17,800 bases of DNA, from NCBI GenBank assembly GCA_964653855.1, contig CAZZFV010000041.1, positions 1 to 17,800 on the forward strand, given 5' to 3'. Below the pieces are notes generated by a model. That model did no database searches, was not told the DNA's origin, and saw only the letters and a list, made by a program, of their open reading frames with translations. Shown piece by piece: positions 15,157-17,800 of the stretch (within the stretch, counting starts at the first letter, position 1; each line of letters begins with the position of its first letter). The DNA comes from RGIG3528 sp964653855. Its GTDB lineage: Bacteria > Bacillota > Clostridia > Lachnospirales > Lachnospiraceae. The translations under genes and the position numbers were made by a program.

Positions 15157-17724
15157 TCACTCTCTGAGCGCGAGCGCCTTTGTTTGCAATTCCATAAGCT
15201 TATAATATGTTCCGTGAAGCGCCGTGAGCTCCGCATGCGTTCCCTTTTCGGTAATTTCCCCGTTGTCGATTACGCATAAGAAATCGGCATCCCTAAGCGT
15301 CGAAAGCCTGTGCGCAATTGAAATTGTCGTGCGTCCCTTAACAAGATAATTTATCGCCTTTTGAATGGCAAGCTCGGTCTCCGTGTCAACCGATGCCGTT
15401 GCCTCGTCAAGAATCAAAATCTTGGGATTTGCGAGAATCGCGCGCGCAATCGAAATTCGCTGCCTTTCGCCGCCCGAAAGTTCTCTTCCCGAGCTTCCGA
15501 TTACCGTGTTGTAGCCGTCCGGCATCTTAAGAATAAATTCGTGTGCGCTCGCAAGCATCGCCGCTCTCACGATTTCCGCATGCGTTGCGTATTTGTTTGC
15601 GTATGCGATGTTTTCCTCGACGGTGCCCATAAAAATATATGTTTCCTGTGACACCATCGCAACATTTCTTCTCAAATCGTTAAACGAAATGTGCTTTATG
15701 TCGATTCCGTCAAAATAAATACTTCCCATATCGGGATCGTAAAGACGTGAAATAAGATTTACAAGCGTTGTTTTTCCCGCTCCCGAACGCCCCACAATTC
15801 CGAGCATCGAGCCTGCCGGAATTTTAAGCGAAATGTTTTTTAAGACGGGTCTGTTGATTTCATAACCGAACGTGACGTTTTTAAGTTCGATTTCGCCTTT
15901 CGGATTTTTAAGGGGAACGGGCATTTTGTCTTCCGTTATTTCCGGAACGGCGTCGATTATCTCAAACATACGCTCCGCCGCATTCATCGAGTCCGACCAC
16001 CATCTGATCACTCTCGACATAAAATTCACGGGGCCGTTTAGATTGTCCGCATATCCGACAAATGTTATAAGCATGCCGAGCGCCATATCGTGCTTTACAA
16101 GAATTTGGTATGCACCCAGAATCCAAATCACTATCGTTGCGACATTTTGGGTGACGCTGAACGTGAAATAAATAAGATTGTCGAGGCCAACGATCGACAT
16201 TTCGGAGTCTTTTAATCTCACATTCACCGACTTAAAGCGATCTTTTTCGCGGTCTTCCTGACCGAACGCCTTTACGACACGCGCGCCCGTCAGGTTATCG
16301 TTTACAAGGCTGTTTAAGCTTCTCTCCGCTCTGTGCCTGTGTCCGAAAGCCGTCCACATCCTTGGGCGAAGCACAAAAGAAACAAAAAACGCAATCGGGA
16401 AAAACGCCATCGACCACAATGTCATCTTCCAATTTATCGAAAACATCATGATGAGCGTTGCGATCAAAGTAAACGAATTTATAAAGACATAAGGCAGTCC
16501 GTCGATAAAAAAGCCTGTCACTCTGTCGGCGTCACGCAGCACTCTTGTCATAAGCGAGCCCGTTTGCCTGCTTCTGAAAAAGCTTATCGAAAGCCGTCCC
16601 ATTGCGCCGAATATATCTTTTTTGATATCGCGCACAACGCTTGACACGATTCGAGCCGTAAACACGCCCTGGAGAATCGTGAGTGCCCTTCCCGTGAGAC
16701 GTGCCATAAACATTGTGAGAATCACAAGGAGCAGTGCAAGAAGGAAGTTACCGTTCTTTATTCCGATTTTGTTTAAGAAATCCGGGTTCTTTGTGAGAAT
16801 ATAGTCATAAAGCACGGTTCCGTTTAAATAAGGCCAGACAAGGTTTAACGCCGCAACCAAAAGGTACATTACGATCATAAAAATCATAAGCACCTTGTAT
16901 GGCATAAAATACTTAAATGTACGCACAAAAATCGACTTTTTGTCCATGCATCTCGGGCAAACTTTTCTTTCCCTGTTGGGATACATCATTCCGCATTTGG
17001 GACAATAAAGATCCTCGTCCGATTCGGGTCCGCCGGGACCGCCGGGACCACCCGGACCTCCTCCGGGGCCACCCGGACCACCCGGACCGCCACCCGGACC
17101 TCCCGGGCCTCCGAATCCGGCGGGGCCGCCACCCGGACCGCCGAAGCCCGGACCCATGCCGCCGAATCCGCCGAAATCACCGGATGCGCCCTTATGTTCG
17201 CCCGCTCCGTTTTGGGGTGTAAGAAGTCGCTCCGCTTCATGTATGATTTGCTGCATTTCCCTGCGGTAAAGATTAGAAAAAATCGCCGTTTTTTCTTCCG
17301 TATCGTCTTTTAAACGGAAAATCAGCATTCCGCATGCGACCTGATTTTCTATAAAAACCTCTTTTATCTCCGAGAGTTCATACCTTGTGCATTTCCAGTC
17401 GCGTTCTTCGTCTTCCGCCTTATCCTTTTTGTTTAAAAAGCCTTTAAACGAATGCACGGCATTTTTTTCGGGCGAAGACACAAAAACGTACACGGCGTCG
17501 CTTGTAACAGCAACATATCCGCGTACGTAATCTCCGGTAAAATTCATATCCGTTTGGGAAAGCGCAAGTAATTCTTCCGTTTCTTTCCCAAGCTCTTTTA
17601 TGATTTTTTTAAGCGCCTCGGGCGCTTTTACTTCTTTTTTCGGATGTTCATTCGTTCCTTGCCGCCCCATCTCTTTCGGCATCTTTAACCGAATGTCGTC
17701 TTTTTTGTCATCGGACATCCCCAT
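15157..17724 (-). CDS. ABC exporter half-transporter with PH-like domain, Gly/Pro linker and zinc ribbon
   Basis: The 855-residue protein is the first gene of the unit. A charged N-terminus is followed by a soluble domain (about 35-168) that resembles the front domain of the other exporter, including a matching VACGMLI/ISCGILY strand. Next come a Gly/Pro-rich linker (185-232), a ribbon with C241, C244, C256 and C259, a six-helix membrane domain (about 270-580) and a nucleotide-binding domain (about 608-845). The latter shows Walker A GRSGAGKT (645-652), Q693, signature LSGGERQ (749-755), Walker B ILILDE (769-774) and H805. ATPase motifs are complete, so a heterodimer with the second exporter would have two intact sites. 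AGGAGG lies 4 nt before the ATG at 17724 and 10 nt before an in-frame ATG at 17718; either may be used. Function beyond export is unknown. Confidence 0.9.
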   Translation of the reverse strand: MGMSDDKKDDIRLKMPKEMGRQGTNEHPKKEVKAPEALKKIIKELGKETEELLALSQTDMNFTGDYVRGYVAVTSDAVYVFVSSPEKNAVHSFKGFLNKKDKAEDEERDWKCTRYELSEIKEVFIENQVACGMLIFRLKDDTEEKTAIFSNLYRREMQQIIHEAERLLTPQNGAGEHKGASGDFGGFGGMGPGFGGPGGGPAGFGGPGGPGGGPGGPGGPGGGPGGPGGPGGPESDEDLYCPKCGMMYPNRERKVCPRCMDKKSIFVRTFKYFMPYKVLMIFMIVMYLLVAALNLVWPYLNGTVLYDYILTKNPDFLNKIGIKNGNFLLALLLVILTMFMARLTGRALTILQGVFTARIVSSVVRDIKKDIFGAMGRLSISFFRSRQTGSLMTRVLRDADRVTGFFIDGLPYVFINSFTLIATLIMMFSINWKMTLWSMAFFPIAFFVSFVLRPRMWTAFGHRHRAERSLNSLVNDNLTGARVVKAFGQEDREKDRFKSVNVRLKDSEMSIVGLDNLIYFTFSVTQNVATIVIWILGAYQILVKHDMALGMLITFVGYADNLNGPVNFMSRVIRWWSDSMNAAERMFEIIDAVPEITEDKMPVPLKNPKGEIELKNVTFGYEINRPVLKNISLKIPAGSMLGIVGRSGAGKTTLVNLISRLYDPDMGSIYFDGIDIKHISFNDLRRNVAMVSQETYIFMGTVEENIAYANKYATHAEIVRAAMLASAHEFILKMPDGYNTVIGSSGRELSGGERQRISIARAILANPKILILDEATASVDTETELAIQKAINYLVKGRTTISIAHRLSTLRDADFLCVIDNGEITEKGTHAELTALHGTYYKLMELQTKALALRE
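17029..17172 (-). repeat. Gly/Pro triplet repeat linker coding region
   Basis: This stretch codes for residues 185-232 of the first ABC exporter, almost entirely Gly with Pro every third or fourth residue (GGP and GGGP units, preceded by GFGG units). The DNA is a run of CCGGGACC-, CCACCCGG- and CCGGGGCC-like units, far richer in GC than its surroundings. It links the PH-like domain to the zinc ribbon and is probably a flexible, length-variable tether. Confidence 0.9.
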
Positions 17725-17800
17725 ATAACCTCCTCAAAATTCTCCGATGCTAATTTTAACAATATATAAAAGTAAAATAAATAATCTTTTTATAAAAAAA
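17725..17800 (-). promoter_or_regulatory. AT-rich leader of the ABC/DUF1854 unit
   Basis: The 76 bp before the first exporter are almost all A and T apart from the binding site AGGAGG (17729-17734). Several TATATT-like hexamers are present on the minus strand, but no pair with a good -35 stands out. A promoter is likely here given the composition and the start of a gene unit, but the window ends, so an upstream gene in the same unit cannot be excluded. Confidence 0.35.

Noticed and set aside
15150..15236. Upstream start for the DUF1854 gene, overlapping the exporter
   Set aside because: The extra residues are Arg/Ser-rich and are the exporter's 3' end read in another frame. A good binding site precedes 15149.
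17029..17172. CRISPR-like or minisatellite array
   Set aside because: The repeats are codon-level GGP units in frame within a real gene, with no constant repeat and unique spacers.

Overview
All nine genes lie on the minus strand, so the window reads from its right end to its left. The sequence suggests a Gram-positive, low-to-mid GC anaerobe of the Clostridia, most likely a Lachnospiraceae-type gut or rumen commensal. The reasons are AGGAGG-type ribosome binding sites, a CIRCE/HrcA operator before clpB, a large secreted multi-module pectinesterase with a sortase-like tail, a peptidase T, and two HD-GYP proteins with 7TM sensor regions. This placement is inference; there is no rRNA or other marker here.

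Layout in the direction of transcription. (1) 17724-12381: a tight three-gene unit of ABC exporter, DUF1854 protein and ABC exporter, with gaps of 7 and 9 nt. Each exporter carries an N-terminal soluble domain and a four-cysteine zinc ribbon before its membrane domain. In the first exporter a long Gly/Pro repeat separates the two. This resembles the ABC/DUF1854 set that database names link to cyanophycin metabolism, but no cyanophycin gene is in view. (2) 12308-11088: pepT, 72 bp further on. (3) 10923-6470: two paralogous membrane HD-GYP proteins overlapping by 4 nt (ATGA), then an aldo/keto reductase starting directly after the stop codon (TAA-ATG). (4) 6373-3785: clpB, with its own sigma-A-type promoter embedded in a CIRCE element, ending in a strong hairpin terminator. 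(5) 3549-67: a single-gene unit for a secreted pectin methylesterase of about 1160 residues, with an AT-rich promoter region and a strong terminator at the window's left end.

How the genes work together: genes 1-3 almost certainly act as one transport system of unknown substrate. The HD-GYP pair points to membrane-sensed cyclic-di-nucleotide turnover. ClpB is the heat-shock disaggregase. The pectinesterase would demethylate plant pectin at the cell surface. No tRNA, rRNA, CRISPR array, insertion sequence or phage gene was found. The longest stretch without a gene is about 235 bp.

The best candidates for undescribed biology are the paired zinc-ribbon ABC exporters with DUF1854, the asymmetric HD-GYP pair, and the TPKTG-tailed pectinesterase.
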